A DNA stretch of 35,267 nucleotides, from assembly GCF_002940005.1 (NCBI RefSeq), contig NZ_MDEF01000044.1. The stretch is one strand, 5' to 3'. Source of the DNA: Xanthomonas hortorum. GTDB taxonomy: Bacteria; Pseudomonadota; Gammaproteobacteria; Xanthomonadales; Xanthomonadaceae. The notes below the pieces were generated by a model. It was not told where the DNA came from. It ran no database searches and worked only from the letters and a program-made list of their open reading frames with translations. A program made the translations under genes and the position numbers. Positions 19,712-27,957 of the stretch are shown here, in pieces (positions within the stretch are counted from its first letter, which is position 1; each line of letters opens with the position of its first letter).

Positions 19712-20122
19712 TTAGCGACCGGCGACCACGCTTGCGATCAGGCCGGTGGCCACTGCAATCAGCACGTAGGTGTTGTCCACCTGGCGCCATTCGTGCCCGC
19801 GCGGCGGCTTGTTCAGATGATGCTTGTGGTAATCGGCGATGCGATTGCCGCGATGGTCCGGCGCCAGGCGCTCGCCGCGCCGGTAAGGCGGGCCGCGGCG
19901 GTCGTTGCGGTGATCGTCGTTATGGGGGCTGCGGCGATCGTCGCGCTTGTCGTCTTGCCTGTCATCACGATGATCGTCGCGGCGGTCGTTGTCGCGATCA
20001 TCGTGACGCTGCGCAGTGCGGTCGCGATCATGATCGCGGTCATCGTGTTGCTGAGGCGCAGCGAACGCTGCAGCGGAGGTCAGCAGCGACAAAGCCATGA
20101 GAGATCCAATGATGCGTTTCAT
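19712..20122 (-). CDS. RcnB-family exported protein with Asp/Arg/His-rich middle
   Basis: A 136-residue periplasmic protein. The signal peptide MKRIIGSLMALSLL...AFAA is followed by about 50 residues made almost only of Asp, Arg, His and Asn. A C-terminal RcnB-type domain then follows (GERLAPDHRGNRI, DYHKHHLNKPPRGHEWRQV, ending in a hydrophobic IAVATGLIASVV segment). E. coli RcnB helps control periplasmic nickel/cobalt linked to RcnA efflux; no rcnA or rcnR is seen here, so the role in metal handling is inference. AGGAG seven bases before the ATG is a good ribosome site. It has its own terminator and no operon partner. The biased middle gives long hydrophobic-looking frames on the other strand, which are artefacts. 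Confidence 0.8.
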   Translation of the reverse strand: MKRIIGSLMALSLLTSAAAFAAPQQHDDRDHDRDRTAQRHDDRDNDRRDDHRDDRQDDKRDDRRSPHNDDHRNDRRGPPYRRGERLAPDHRGNRIADYHKHHLNKPPRGHEWRQVDNTYVLIAVATGLIASVVAGR

Positions 20123-20137
20123 CTGCGTACTCCTGCG

Positions 20138-20158
20138 TCACAGGAAAAGCCTGTGTGA
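20138..20158 (-). other. hairpin in leader of the rcnB-like gene
   Basis: CACAGG (20139-20144) pairs with CCTGTG (20150-20155) around AAAAG, ending just upstream of the ribosome site of the rcnB-like gene and about 96 bases after the phoU stop. It could be the end of the phoU transcript or a leader structure; no T-run supports a true terminator. Confidence 0.35.
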
Positions 20159-20253
20159 TTTCACACTAGGCTTGATTAGCTGAATACGTAATGAAATAAA
20201 GTGTTTCGGCTGGTTTCAGCGTATCGATGGCTGTTGCCGACACGCGTCTTGAA

Positions 20254-20958
20254 TCAAATGACGCGGGTAGTGTCGTCGCGCTTCACTCGCGGCGGCAGCG
20301 GCTGTTCGCCATGCACCAGGAACCACACGTTCTCGGCGATGTTGGTCGCGTGGTCGCCGATGCGTTCCAGATTCTTGGCCATGAACAGCAGATGCGTGCA
20401 GGGAGTGATGTTGCGCGGATCCTCCATCATGTAGGTCAGCAATTCGCGAAACAGCGCGGTGTACTGCGCATCCAGGCGTGCATCTTCATCGCGTACGCGA
20501 ATCGCCGCATCGGCATCCTTGTTGCGATAGGCCTGCACGGCTTCGCGCACGGCATGCGCGGCCATCTGGCCCAGCGCACGCAGGCCCACGGTCTGTGGCA
20601 GCGGCGGTGCAGAGTTGAGCGCGATCGAGCGCTTGGCCACGTTGGCCGCGTAATCGCCGATGCGTTCGATGTCGGCAGGAATACGCAGGCCGGCCAGGAT
20701 CTCGCGCAGGTCGCGCGCCATCGGACCGCGCAACGCCAGGCGCATCACGTCGTGGCTGATCGCATGCTCCAGCGCATCGATCGCTTCGTCGTTGACCACG
20801 ATGCGATGTGCGGCGTTGTCGTCGCGACGCTCCACCACATCCAGCGCGGCTTCCAGCTGCGCCACCGCCGTGTCGCCCATGCGCACGATCTCGGCGACAA
20901 GACGGTGCTGCTCCTCGTCGTAGCTTTTGACGATATGGTCGTTGAGGTGCTGGTTCAT
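20254..20958 (-). CDS. phoU: phosphate signalling protein PhoU
   Basis: A 234-residue cytoplasmic protein of two three-helix bundles. It couples PstSCAB to the PhoR sensor kinase and represses the Pho regulon when phosphate is plentiful. The repeated metal-binding PhoU motif appears twice: DIERIGDYAANVAKRS (about 95-110) and NLERIGDHATNIAENVW (about 198-214). The start at 20958 (MNQHLNDHIVKSYDEE) matches the family; the frame is open 19 codons further, without similarity. It is the last gene of the pst operon, about 130 bases after pstB. No phoB/phoR is in the window. Confidence 0.96.
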   Translation of the reverse strand: MNQHLNDHIVKSYDEEQHRLVAEIVRMGDTAVAQLEAALDVVERRDDNAAHRIVVNDEAIDALEHAISHDVMRLALRGPMARDLREILAGLRIPADIERIGDYAANVAKRSIALNSAPPLPQTVGLRALGQMAAHAVREAVQAYRNKDADAAIRVRDEDARLDAQYTALFRELLTYMMEDPRNITPCTHLLFMAKNLERIGDHATNIAENVWFLVHGEQPLPPRVKRDDTTRVI

Positions 20959-21086
20959 CGTGATCTCGATTCGTGGCAGTGGTGGATGTCCGCCGTCACC
21001 TTGGCGACATCGCACGTGATGTTGATGTCGTGCCGGGCGGTGCGGCGGAGCTGCGTCAATGCGGCATTGCGATGTTTCGCCCTACA

Positions 21087-21947
21087 TCAGCCGAAACGAC
21101 CGGTGATGTAATCCTCGGTTTGCTGCTTGGACGGCTGGGAAAAGATCGTTTCGGTGCGGTCGTGTTCGATCAGGTCGCCCAGATACATGAAAGCGGTGTA
21201 GTCCGATACGCGCGCGGCCTGCTGCATGTTGTGGGTCACGATCACGATGGTGTATTCGCGCTTGAGTTCTTCCACCAGCTGCTCGATGCGGCTGGTGGAA
21301 ATCGGATCCAGCGCCGAGGTCGGTTCGTCCAGCAGCAACACATCCGGTCGCAGCGCCACCGCACGTGCGATGCACAGCCGCTGCTGCTGGCCGCCGGACA
21401 GACCCAGCGCGCTTTGCCCAAGCTTGTCCTTGACCTCGTCCCACAGCGCACCTTGACGCAGCGCCTGCTCGACACGGTTCTGCATGTCGGCCTTGGACAG
21501 TTTTTCGTGGTGGCGAATGCCGTAGGCGACGTTTTCGAAGATCGTCATCGGAAACGGCACCGGCTTCTGAAACACCATGCCGACCTTGCTGCGCAGCCGG
21601 TTCATCGGGTACTTGGGCGAGAGGATGTTTTCACCGTCCAGCAGCACTTCGCCGCGCGCTTCCATCTTCGGATACAGCGCATAGATGCGATTGAAGATGC
21701 GCAGCAAGGTGGACTTACCGCAACCCGAAGGCCCGATCAGCGCGGTGACGCGCTTTTCCGGAATCTCGATGTTGATGCTCTTGAGCGCGTGGTACTTGTC
21801 GTAATAGAAATCCAGATTGCGTGCGGCCACCTTCACCGGCGCCTGCGCCGTCGGCGCCCCCTTGGCGGCCGGAACAGCGATGCGATGCATCGGCTTGGCG
21901 TTTTGGAGATCGTTCATGTCGGGTGTCCGGAAGGAAAGGTCAGTCAT
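21087..21947 (-). CDS. pstB: phosphate ABC transporter ATP-binding protein PstB
   Basis: A 286-residue ATPase that powers high-affinity phosphate import with PstA and PstC. Walker A GPSGCGKST (about 72-80), the ABC signature LSGGQQQRL (183-191), Walker B VLLLDEPTSALD (203-214) and the H-loop VTHN are all intact. The family-specific MNRLRSKVGMVFQ is present. Two starts are possible: 21947, which overlaps the pstA stop by eight bases and favours coupling, or 21917 (MNDLQNAK), which removes ten residues. The N-terminal 35 residues are a poorly conserved extension in either case. It is preceded by pstC-pstA and followed by phoU, the standard order. Confidence 0.96.
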   Translation of the reverse strand: MTDLSFRTPDMNDLQNAKPMHRIAVPAAKGAPTAQAPVKVAARNLDFYYDKYHALKSINIEIPEKRVTALIGPSGCGKSTLLRIFNRIYALYPKMEARGEVLLDGENILSPKYPMNRLRSKVGMVFQKPVPFPMTIFENVAYGIRHHEKLSKADMQNRVEQALRQGALWDEVKDKLGQSALGLSGGQQQRLCIARAVALRPDVLLLDEPTSALDPISTSRIEQLVEELKREYTIVIVTHNMQQAARVSDYTAFMYLGDLIEHDRTETIFSQPSKQQTEDYITGRFG

Positions 21948-22803
21948 TGGAAATCTTGTTGCGCAATAGCAGCGCGCGTGCGCCCAGGCTCACCAACAAC
22001 ACGAACGCGGTCAGTACCAGTGCGCCGGACCAGGCCAGGGTCTGCCAGGTCTCGTAGGGGCTGCCGGCGAACTGATTCATGATCACCGGCACGCTGGCCA
22101 TCGGCTGAAAGATATTGCTGTTCCAGTATTGATTGCCGAAGGCGGTGAACAGCAGTGGCGCGGTCTCGCCGCTGATGCGTGCCAGCGCCAGCAGGATGCC
22201 GGTGAGAATGCCGGCCGAGGCGGCGCGATACAGCACCTGCACGGTGACCTTCCACTGCGGGATGCCGAGCGACAATGCCGCTTCGCGCATCTGCGCCGGC
22301 ACCAGACGCAACATTTCGTCGGTGGTTCGCACCACCACCGGCAGCACGATGAAGGCCAGCGACAACGCACCGGCAAACGCCGAGAAGCGCCCCCCGGTCT
22401 GCATCACGTACAGCGTGTAGACGAACAGGCCGAGCACGATCGACGGCGCCGACAACAGAATGTCGTTGACGAAACGCACCACCAAACCGGTCTTGCGCGC
22501 GTTGCCGTATTCGGCCAGCCAGGTACCGGCGGCAATGCCGAGTGGGGTGCCGATCGCCAGCGCCAGGCCGCACATCACCGCACTGCCGAAGAAGGCGTTG
22601 AGCAAACCACCTTCCTGCATCGGCGGCGGTGTCATCTTGGTAAACAAATTGAGGTCGATGCCCGGCACGCCCTTGGACAACAAGGTCCACAGGATCCAGG
22701 CCAGGAAGAACAGACCGAACAACGCAGTGACGCACGACAGCAGCAGCGCCACCACATTGATCACGCGGCGGCGGTTGTAGAGGGATTGCGAGACCGAGGA
22801 CAT
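21940..22803 (-). CDS. pstA: phosphate ABC transporter permease PstA
   Basis: A 287-residue inner-membrane permease with about six transmembrane segments. It forms the phosphate channel with PstC. The binding-protein-dependent permease core lies at about 70-280, with the EAA-type cytoplasmic loop (REAALSLGIPQWKV) that contacts PstB. Its ATG shares one base with the pstC stop (TGATG), and its stop overlaps the pstB start, so pstC-pstA-pstB are tightly coupled. Confidence 0.95.
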   Translation of the reverse strand: MSSVSQSLYNRRRVINVVALLLSCVTALFGLFFLAWILWTLLSKGVPGIDLNLFTKMTPPPMQEGGLLNAFFGSAVMCGLALAIGTPLGIAAGTWLAEYGNARKTGLVVRFVNDILLSAPSIVLGLFVYTLYVMQTGGRFSAFAGALSLAFIVLPVVVRTTDEMLRLVPAQMREAALSLGIPQWKVTVQVLYRAASAGILTGILLALARISGETAPLLFTAFGNQYWNSNIFQPMASVPVIMNQFAGSPYETWQTLAWSGALVLTAFVLLVSLGARALLLRNKISND

Positions 22804-23777
22804 CAGTTGCCCTCCCGACGCGACAGCTGCATCAGCATGAAGCGCGCGATCGCCAGCACGATGAAGGTCACGATGAACAAGACGAAGCCGAGCAGCAACA
22901 ACGCCGAGCGATACGTTTCCGTGGCCTCGCCGAAGTCATTGGCGATCAAGGCAGCGATGGTGGTGCCAGGCTCCAGCAGCGACGGCGACAGCCGCACCGT
23001 GTTGCCGACCACGAATGCCACTGCCATGGTTTCGCCCAGCGCCCGGCCCAGGCCCAGAAACACGCCGCCAATCACCGCAGAGCGGGTATACGGCAGCACG
23101 ATGTCCCAGCTGACTTCCCACTTGGTCGATCCCAGCGCGTAGGCCGATTCCTTCAAGCGTGTGGGCACGGTCAGAAACACTTCGCGCATCACCGAGGAGA
23201 TGAACGGAATCACCATGATCGCCAGCACGAAGCCTGCGGTCAGCAACCCGATCCCCAGCGGCGGGCCCTGAAACAACGGACCGATCAACGGCAGCGTGCC
23301 CAGGTGATCGTTGAGCCAGGGCGTCACGTGCTCGGTCATCACCGGCACCAGCACGAACAGGCCCCACATGCCGTAGATGATCGACGGGATGCCGGCCAGC
23401 AATTCGATTGCGGTACCGACCGGACCGCGCAACCAGCGCGGCGCCACTTCGGTGAGGAAGAACGCGATACCGAAACTCACCGGCACCGCAATCACCATCG
23501 CGATCAACGCGGTGACCAGGGTGCCGTAGATCGGCGCCAGCGCACCGTATTTGTTTTCCACCGGATTCCAGTCGGCGGAATAGAAAAAGCTCAGGCCCTG
23601 CATCTGCAAGGCATGGCGTCCGCCCCACAGCATCGACAGCGCGGCGCTGCCGAGCGCCAGCAGGACGAAAACGACCGTGGCGGCCAGCGCAAGCTTGAAC
23701 AGACGATCGGCACGCGCATCGCGCAGATCGCGGCCGCGTGGTGCGGTCATCGCTTCGGGAATGGCGGTGGCATTCAT
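22803..23777 (-). CDS. pstC: phosphate ABC transporter permease PstC
   Basis: A 324-residue inner-membrane permease, partner of PstA. It has a long first periplasmic region after the first helix (LQMQGLSFFYSADWNPVENKYGALAPIYGT, read in two parts) that is typical of PstC. Five further membrane segments and the EAA-type loop (KESAYALGSTKWEVSW) follow. It is separated from the upstream pstS by 112 bases holding a stable hairpin, as often seen after highly expressed binding-protein genes. Confidence 0.95.
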   Translation of the reverse strand: MNATAIPEAMTAPRGRDLRDARADRLFKLALAATVVFVLLALGSAALSMLWGGRHALQMQGLSFFYSADWNPVENKYGALAPIYGTLVTALIAMVIAVPVSFGIAFFLTEVAPRWLRGPVGTAIELLAGIPSIIYGMWGLFVLVPVMTEHVTPWLNDHLGTLPLIGPLFQGPPLGIGLLTAGFVLAIMVIPFISSVMREVFLTVPTRLKESAYALGSTKWEVSWDIVLPYTRSAVIGGVFLGLGRALGETMAVAFVVGNTVRLSPSLLEPGTTIAALIANDFGEATETYRSALLLLGFVLFIVTFIVLAIARFMLMQLSRREGN

Positions 23778-23827
23778 TCGATTGGACTCGTCACCCGCGC
23801 AATCGCGGGAGCGTGAGACAACAGGAA

Positions 23828-23855
23828 CGGTGAGGCGCCCGCAGGCACCTCACCG
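23828..23855 (-). other. intercistronic hairpin between pstS and pstC
   Basis: CGGTGAGG (23828-23835) pairs perfectly with CCTCACCG (23848-23855), with an extra GCC/GGC pair inside. A smaller CCCGC/GCGGG hairpin follows at about 23793-23808. Neither has a T-run. Such structures usually stabilise the upstream message or partly attenuate, which would give more PstS than PstC. Confidence 0.5.
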
Positions 23856-23889
23856 CAGCGCAACCCGCCACAACAGCGGGTGCAGGGCA

Positions 23890-24984
23890 TCACTTGAACT
23901 CGCTGGCCCAGTAGGCCTGGATCTGCTTCACCAGTTCCGGCGGCAGCGGCACGTAATGCAGTTCGCTGGCCTGGGTCTGGCCGTTTTCCAGCGCCCACTT
24001 GAAGAACTCCAGCGTCGCCTTGCTGCGCACCGCATCCTTGGGCTGCTTGTGCATCAGCATGAAGTTGGTGGCGGTGATCGGCCAGGCCTTCTCGCCCGGT
24101 GCATTGGTGATCACCAGATTGAAGTCCTTGGCATTGGCCCAGTCGGCGCTGGCGGCCGCGGCGGCGAAGCTTTCCGCATTCGGCTCCACCCACTGGCCGG
24201 CAGCATTCTGCAGCGAGGCGTAGGGCATCTTGTTCTGCAGGGCGTAGGCCAGTTCGACGTAACCGATCGAGCCCTTGATCTGCTGCACGTACGAGGCAAC
24301 ACCTTCATTGCCCTTGCCGCCGACGCCGCCCGGCCATTGCACAGAGGTGCCTTCGCCGACCTTGCTCTTCCACTCCGGGCTGACCTTGGACAGGTAGTTG
24401 GAGAAGTTGAAGGTGGTGCCCGAGCCATCCGAGCGATGCACCAGGTTGATCTTGGTCGCCGGCAGGGTCACGCCCGGGTTGGCCGCGACAATCGCCGCGT
24501 CGTTCCACATCGTGACCTTGCCCAGGAAGATGTCGCCCAGCAGCGCGCCGGTCAGACGCAGCTTGCCCGGTGCGATGCCTTCCAGATTGATCACTGGCAC
24601 CACGCCGCCGATCGCCGACGGGAACTGGCCCAGACCGGCCTGGGCAAGCTCGGCGCTGTCCAGCGGCTTGTCGGTCGAACCGAAGTCCACCGTGCCGGCC
24701 TTGATCTGCGCAATACCGCCGCCGGAGCCGATCGATTGGTAATTGACCTTGTTGCCGGTGGCGGCGTTGTAATCGGCCGACCACTTGGACACCAGCGGGT
24801 AGATGAAGGAGGCACCGGCGCCGGAGATTTCAGCGATCTTGCTGTCCCCGGCGGTGGCGCCTGCGCTGGGAGCGCCCTTGGCGGTGTCGCCGGACTGCGC
24901 ATCCTTGCCGCCGGGCGAACACGCGGCCAGGGCGAGGGCGATGGTGAGAGACAGGGCGGTCAGGCTGGCCGACTGCAGTTTCAT
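23890..24984 (-). CDS. pstS: phosphate-binding lipoprotein PstS (paralogue next to pstC)
   Basis: A 364-residue high-affinity phosphate-binding protein. The signal sequence ends LALAAC with a clear lipobox at Cys22, so it should be lipid-anchored. A flexible Ser/Gly/Ala/Lys linker follows before the fold. Phosphate-binding segments are visible: ISGAGASFIYPL, YQSIGSGGGIAQI, VDFGSTDKPL and VHRSDGSGTTFNF. The start at 24984 has GGAG five bases upstream. It is a close paralogue of the next gene, which lacks the lipid anchor. It has its own Pho box and lies directly before pstC-pstA-pstB-phoU, so it is the likely partner of the transporter. Confidence 0.95.
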   Translation of the reverse strand: MKLQSASLTALSLTIALALAACSPGGKDAQSGDTAKGAPSAGATAGDSKIAEISGAGASFIYPLVSKWSADYNAATGNKVNYQSIGSGGGIAQIKAGTVDFGSTDKPLDSAELAQAGLGQFPSAIGGVVPVINLEGIAPGKLRLTGALLGDIFLGKVTMWNDAAIVAANPGVTLPATKINLVHRSDGSGTTFNFSNYLSKVSPEWKSKVGEGTSVQWPGGVGGKGNEGVASYVQQIKGSIGYVELAYALQNKMPYASLQNAAGQWVEPNAESFAAAAASADWANAKDFNLVITNAPGEKAWPITATNFMLMHKQPKDAVRSKATLEFFKWALENGQTQASELHYVPLPPELVKQIQAYWASEFK

Positions 24985-25034
24985 GGAAGCTCCGAGGCTG
25001 GATTGGCCGGGTGTCCGGCAGACGACGCTATGAA

Positions 25035-25063
25035 ATGATGTTTTTGTTACACACGCATGACAG
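25035..25063 (-). promoter_or_regulatory. PhoB box upstream of the lipoprotein pstS
   Basis: On the minus strand CTGTCAT (25063-25057), GTGTAAC (25052-25046) and ACATCAT (25041-25035) recur with an exact 11-base period. The first is a perfect PhoB half-site and the pair fits the 7-4-7 Pho box. It ends about 50 bases before the pstS start. Confidence 0.75.
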
Positions 25064-25085
25064 TGCCTTCTGGCCAAGGCATCAC

Positions 25086-25116
25086 AAAAAAAAACGCGAC
25101 CCCGAAAGGGCCGCGT
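25086..25116 (-). terminator. rho-independent terminator after the first pstS
   Basis: On the minus strand ACGCGGCCC pairs with GGGGTCGCGT (one G-T) around a small loop, followed by a run of nine T. It sits about 55 bases after the pstS stop and 23 bases before the next Pho box, so the two pstS genes are separate transcription units. Confidence 0.92.
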
Positions 25117-25171
25117 CCCGGTGCCGACGCCGGGGAGAGAGACGGCGTCGTTCCTGTTGCTATGGCTCTCT

Positions 25172-26191
25172 TTACTTGGGCAGATTCTTGGCCCAGTAGC
25201 CTTCGATCTGGGTCACCAGGCTGTCCGGCAGCGGCACGTAGTCCAGCTGCTTGGCCTGGGCATCGCCCTTGCTGTAGACCCAACGGAAGAAGTCCAGCGT
25301 GTTCTTGAGGCCTTCCGGGCTCTTGGGCTTTTTCTGAACCAGGATGAAGTTGGTGGCGGTGATCGGCCAGGCGTTGTCGCCGGCGGCGTTGGTCATCACC
25401 AGATAGAAGTCCTTGCTGTTGGCCCAGTCGGCGCTGTTGGCAGCGGCGGCGAAGGTCTCGTCGGACGGCTGCACGAACTTGCCGGCAGCGTTCTTCATCG
25501 CGGTGTAGGCCATCTTGTTCTGCAGCGCATAGGACAGCTCGACATAGCCGATGCCGCCCTTGATCTGCTTGACGTAGGCGGCCACGCCCTCGTTGCCCTT
25601 GCCGCCGATGCCGGTCGGCCACTGCACCGCGGTGCCTTCACCGACCTTGCTCTTCCAGTCCGGGTTGACCTTGGACAGGTAGTTGGTGAAGTTGAAGCTG
25701 GTGCCCGAACCGTCCGAGCGATGCACCACGGTGATCTTGCCCTCGGGCAGCTTCACGCCCGGGTTGAGCGCGGCGATGGCCGGATCGTTCCAGGTGCTGA
25801 CCTTGCCAATGAAGATGTCGCCCAGGGTCTTGCCATCCAGCTTGAGCGCACCGGGTGCGATGCCCGCCACGTTGACCACCGGCACCACGCCGCCGATCAC
25901 CGACGGGAACTGCGCCAGACCGGCCGCTGCCAGTTCTTCCGGCTTGAGCGGCGCATCGGACGAGCCGAAGTCCACACTGGCCGCCTTGATCTGGGCAATG
26001 CCGCCGCCCGAACCGATCGATTGATAGTTGACCTGCTTCTTGGTGGCGGTGTTGTAGTCAGCCGACCACTTGGACATCACCGGGTAAATAAACGACGCAC
26101 CGGCGCCGGTGACATCGGCGGCCTGGGCGCACAGCGCCAGCGAGGCGGCAAGCACGCCCACGGCCAGACGGGTCTTCAAAGAGTGGATCAC
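25172..26191 (-). CDS. pstS: periplasmic phosphate-binding protein PstS (second paralogue)
   Basis: A 339-residue soluble periplasmic phosphate-binding protein. The start is GTG at 26191 with AGGAG eight bases upstream. The signal peptide ends LCAQA before ADVTGAG. Ligand loops match its neighbour: TGAGASFIYPV, YQSIGSGGGIAQI, VDFGSSDAPL and VHRSDGSGTSFNF. Unlike the neighbour it has no lipobox and no Ser/Gly linker. With its own Pho box and terminator it should be expressed alone under phosphate limitation. It could feed the same transporter, buffer periplasmic phosphate or have a secreted/structural role, as reported for some extra PstS-like proteins; the sequence does not decide. Confidence 0.95.
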   Translation of the reverse strand: MIHSLKTRLAVGVLAASLALCAQAADVTGAGASFIYPVMSKWSADYNTATKKQVNYQSIGSGGGIAQIKAASVDFGSSDAPLKPEELAAAGLAQFPSVIGGVVPVVNVAGIAPGALKLDGKTLGDIFIGKVSTWNDPAIAALNPGVKLPEGKITVVHRSDGSGTSFNFTNYLSKVNPDWKSKVGEGTAVQWPTGIGGKGNEGVAAYVKQIKGGIGYVELSYALQNKMAYTAMKNAAGKFVQPSDETFAAAANSADWANSKDFYLVMTNAAGDNAWPITATNFILVQKKPKSPEGLKNTLDFFRWVYSKGDAQAKQLDYVPLPDSLVTQIEGYWAKNLPK

Positions 26192-26265
26192 GGAACAGCT
26201 CCTGTAGCGAAGGGATAAGGACGTCCCGCGTGCATGCCATTGCAGGGCAGGGGCATGACCGCGCG

Positions 26266-26294
26266 ATGTCGGAGAGATGACATGATAATGACGG
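26266..26294 (-). promoter_or_regulatory. PhoB box upstream of the soluble pstS
   Basis: On the minus strand CCGTCAT (26294-26288), ATGTCAT (26283-26277) and CCGACAT (26272-26266) repeat with an exact 11-base period, the spacing required by PhoB. The last unit ends about 75 bases before the GTG start. Confidence 0.78.
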
Positions 26295-26388
26295 CGTTGC
26301 GCCGAGGCGCTTTGCCGCGTCTGGCGAAGGCGATTGCCGCCGCCGCGCGCTCAGCCAAGAACGCCGCGGCGGCCGAACCGTTGCTCAC

Positions 26389-27639
26389 TTACCAATAGAA
26401 CTGCGCACGTGCCTCGATGATCGACGGGTTGTCGTCGACCAGGCCACGCGTGGCGCTGCTGTAACGGGTGCTTTCCACCTTCGCGTAGTCGAGTGCGAAC
26501 TTGAAGTTGGAGCGCCAGTACCAGTTGGCACCGATCGTCCACACATCCATCTTGCCGCCCAGCACGCCGTCCACGAACGGGGTGCTGCCGTTGGAGACCA
26601 GGTGGCCGTCGTTGAGGTCCAGCGTGTCGTAGCGCACCGCCAGCTGCCACAGACCGGAGGCCGGCGCGTTCGGCAGCGGGGTGGTCGGCACGCCGGCCTT
26701 GTAGCCCCAGGCCTCGCCGGTGATGTTCCAGACGCCGCTGACGTACCAGCCATCGCTCTTGTAATCGTTGGCGTTGTTGCCGATGCGCTTGGCGTTTTCC
26801 TGGAAGAATTCGCTCTGCAGCTTGAACGGGCCGGTGATCCACATCGCCTCGGCACCGGCCACACCCACGCTGTCCACATTGGTGATGGCGCCGCTGTCGA
26901 TCAGGCGGATGGTGGTCAGGTCGGCGTCCGGGCGCGCGCGCAGGCGCAGGGTGTCGTCGTCGGTGTCATAGCCAATATAGCTGAGGCCGAAGTGCAGCAC
27001 ATTGCCGCTTTCGTTGATCGGCGCCCAGGTGCCGCGCGCGCCGTAGCCGCTGCCATGAGCCTGATTACGGGTCAGTTCGCGACCGAACGCACTGGCAGTG
27101 ATGCTCCAGTTGTTGTCGCCCATGCCGTAGGCCACGCCCAGCCGGCGCGAGATGCCGTAGGTATTGGTCACCGCGGCCTTGGAGACGAAATCGTTGTTCT
27201 TGGTGCTGGAGAGTTCTTCCAGGCTGTTGGGCTGCTTGAACTGACCGATCTGCAGGTAGTTGTTGGCGTTGCCGGCGAACTTGTACTTGATGTTGTTGTC
27301 GAGGAAGCGCCCGGTGCTGCGGATGGTGGTGCCGCGGATGGTGACTTCCTTCAGCACGCTCGGGTCATACCCGGCCACCCACTCGAAGTTGCCCGGGCCC
27401 TTGCCCTTGAGCACCAGCTCGGCGCGACGGATGCTGAATTCGGAATTGTCGCCGTTGGCGCCGATCGGGCCATTGAGGTCCTGCACATCGTTGTGGAACC
27501 AGTTGCCGTCGGCCTGGACCAGGCCTTCCAGCGAGACTTCGGAACCGCCGATCACATCGATGGCGATTTCGGCATGCGCAGCGGGCGCGGCCAGCGCCAG
27601 CAACAAGGCCGAGCCGAGCAGGGTAGGAGAAAGTTTCAT
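26389..27639 (-). CDS. OprO/OprP-type phosphate/polyphosphate-selective porin
   Basis: A 416-residue outer-membrane beta-barrel. The signal peptide ends APAAHA before EIAIDV. The mature part alternates polar and aromatic strands and ends in FYW, the terminal aromatic needed for BAM recognition. Segments such as RRAELVLKGK, GYDPSVLKEVTIR and QIGQFKQPNSLEELSS are typical of the phosphate-selective porin O/P family. Its place directly upstream of two pstS genes on the same strand supports phosphate or pyrophosphate passage. Anion selectivity rests on loop Arg/Lys that I cannot assign with certainty. The 197 bases to the next gene hold the Pho box of pstS and no obvious terminator. Confidence 0.9.
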   Translation of the reverse strand: MKLSPTLLGSALLLALAAPAAHAEIAIDVIGGSEVSLEGLVQADGNWFHNDVQDLNGPIGANGDNSEFSIRRAELVLKGKGPGNFEWVAGYDPSVLKEVTIRGTTIRSTGRFLDNNIKYKFAGNANNYLQIGQFKQPNSLEELSSTKNNDFVSKAAVTNTYGISRRLGVAYGMGDNNWSITASAFGRELTRNQAHGSGYGARGTWAPINESGNVLHFGLSYIGYDTDDDTLRLRARPDADLTTIRLIDSGAITNVDSVGVAGAEAMWITGPFKLQSEFFQENAKRIGNNANDYKSDGWYVSGVWNITGEAWGYKAGVPTTPLPNAPASGLWQLAVRYDTLDLNDGHLVSNGSTPFVDGVLGGKMDVWTIGANWYWRSNFKFALDYAKVESTRYSSATRGLVDDNPSIIEARAQFYW

Positions 27640-27689
27640 GGGTGCCTTGCGACCTGACGAGAAAGTGAGCGCAGGCTAGGGCGTGAAAG

Positions 27690-27815
27690 TTGCGTTAATG
27701 TGACAACTTCGGACTGCATCGCAATTTGATTTTTGCCAATAAAGACAAAGATTTACGCGTGTTTAAACTTTGTCAGTGTGTGTCATAAGTCTGAACGACG
27801 GCCGGTTTATGACAG
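27690..27815. promoter_or_regulatory. AT-rich divergent regulatory region with TGTCA half-sites
   Basis: The porin and the small exported protein gene diverge from this region, which is much richer in AT than its surroundings. On the minus strand TTGTCAC (27707-27701) and CTGTCAT (27815-27809) resemble PhoB half-sites; on the plus strand TGTCA recurs at 27771 and 27781. Spacing is not the clean 11-base period seen at the pstS genes, so PhoB control of the porin is plausible but weaker. Confidence 0.35.
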
Positions 27816-27957
27816 TTGCGATAGCGCGCCTTTACCTGCTGCTGGCGGGCTCAAGCTTATGGCGACCTGAATCGATGCCGTGAAATGCCGGCCAATCAAG
27901 CGCTTTGTGCGTCGCACCACTTGCGCGGGCGCGTTCTAAATTGTTAGTTTCGAGGCC

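Noticed and set aside
19793..20158. Hydrophobic 121-codon plus-strand frame resembling a membrane protein
   Set aside because: It is the reverse complement of the Asp/Arg/His-rich belt of the RcnB-like protein, which yields Val/Ile/Ala runs by codon complementarity. The minus-strand gene has a signal peptide, ribosome site and terminator.
25172..26191. Second pstS as a sequencing or assembly duplication
   Set aside because: The two PstS proteins differ throughout, have different signal peptides and distinct regulatory sites, so they are true paralogues.
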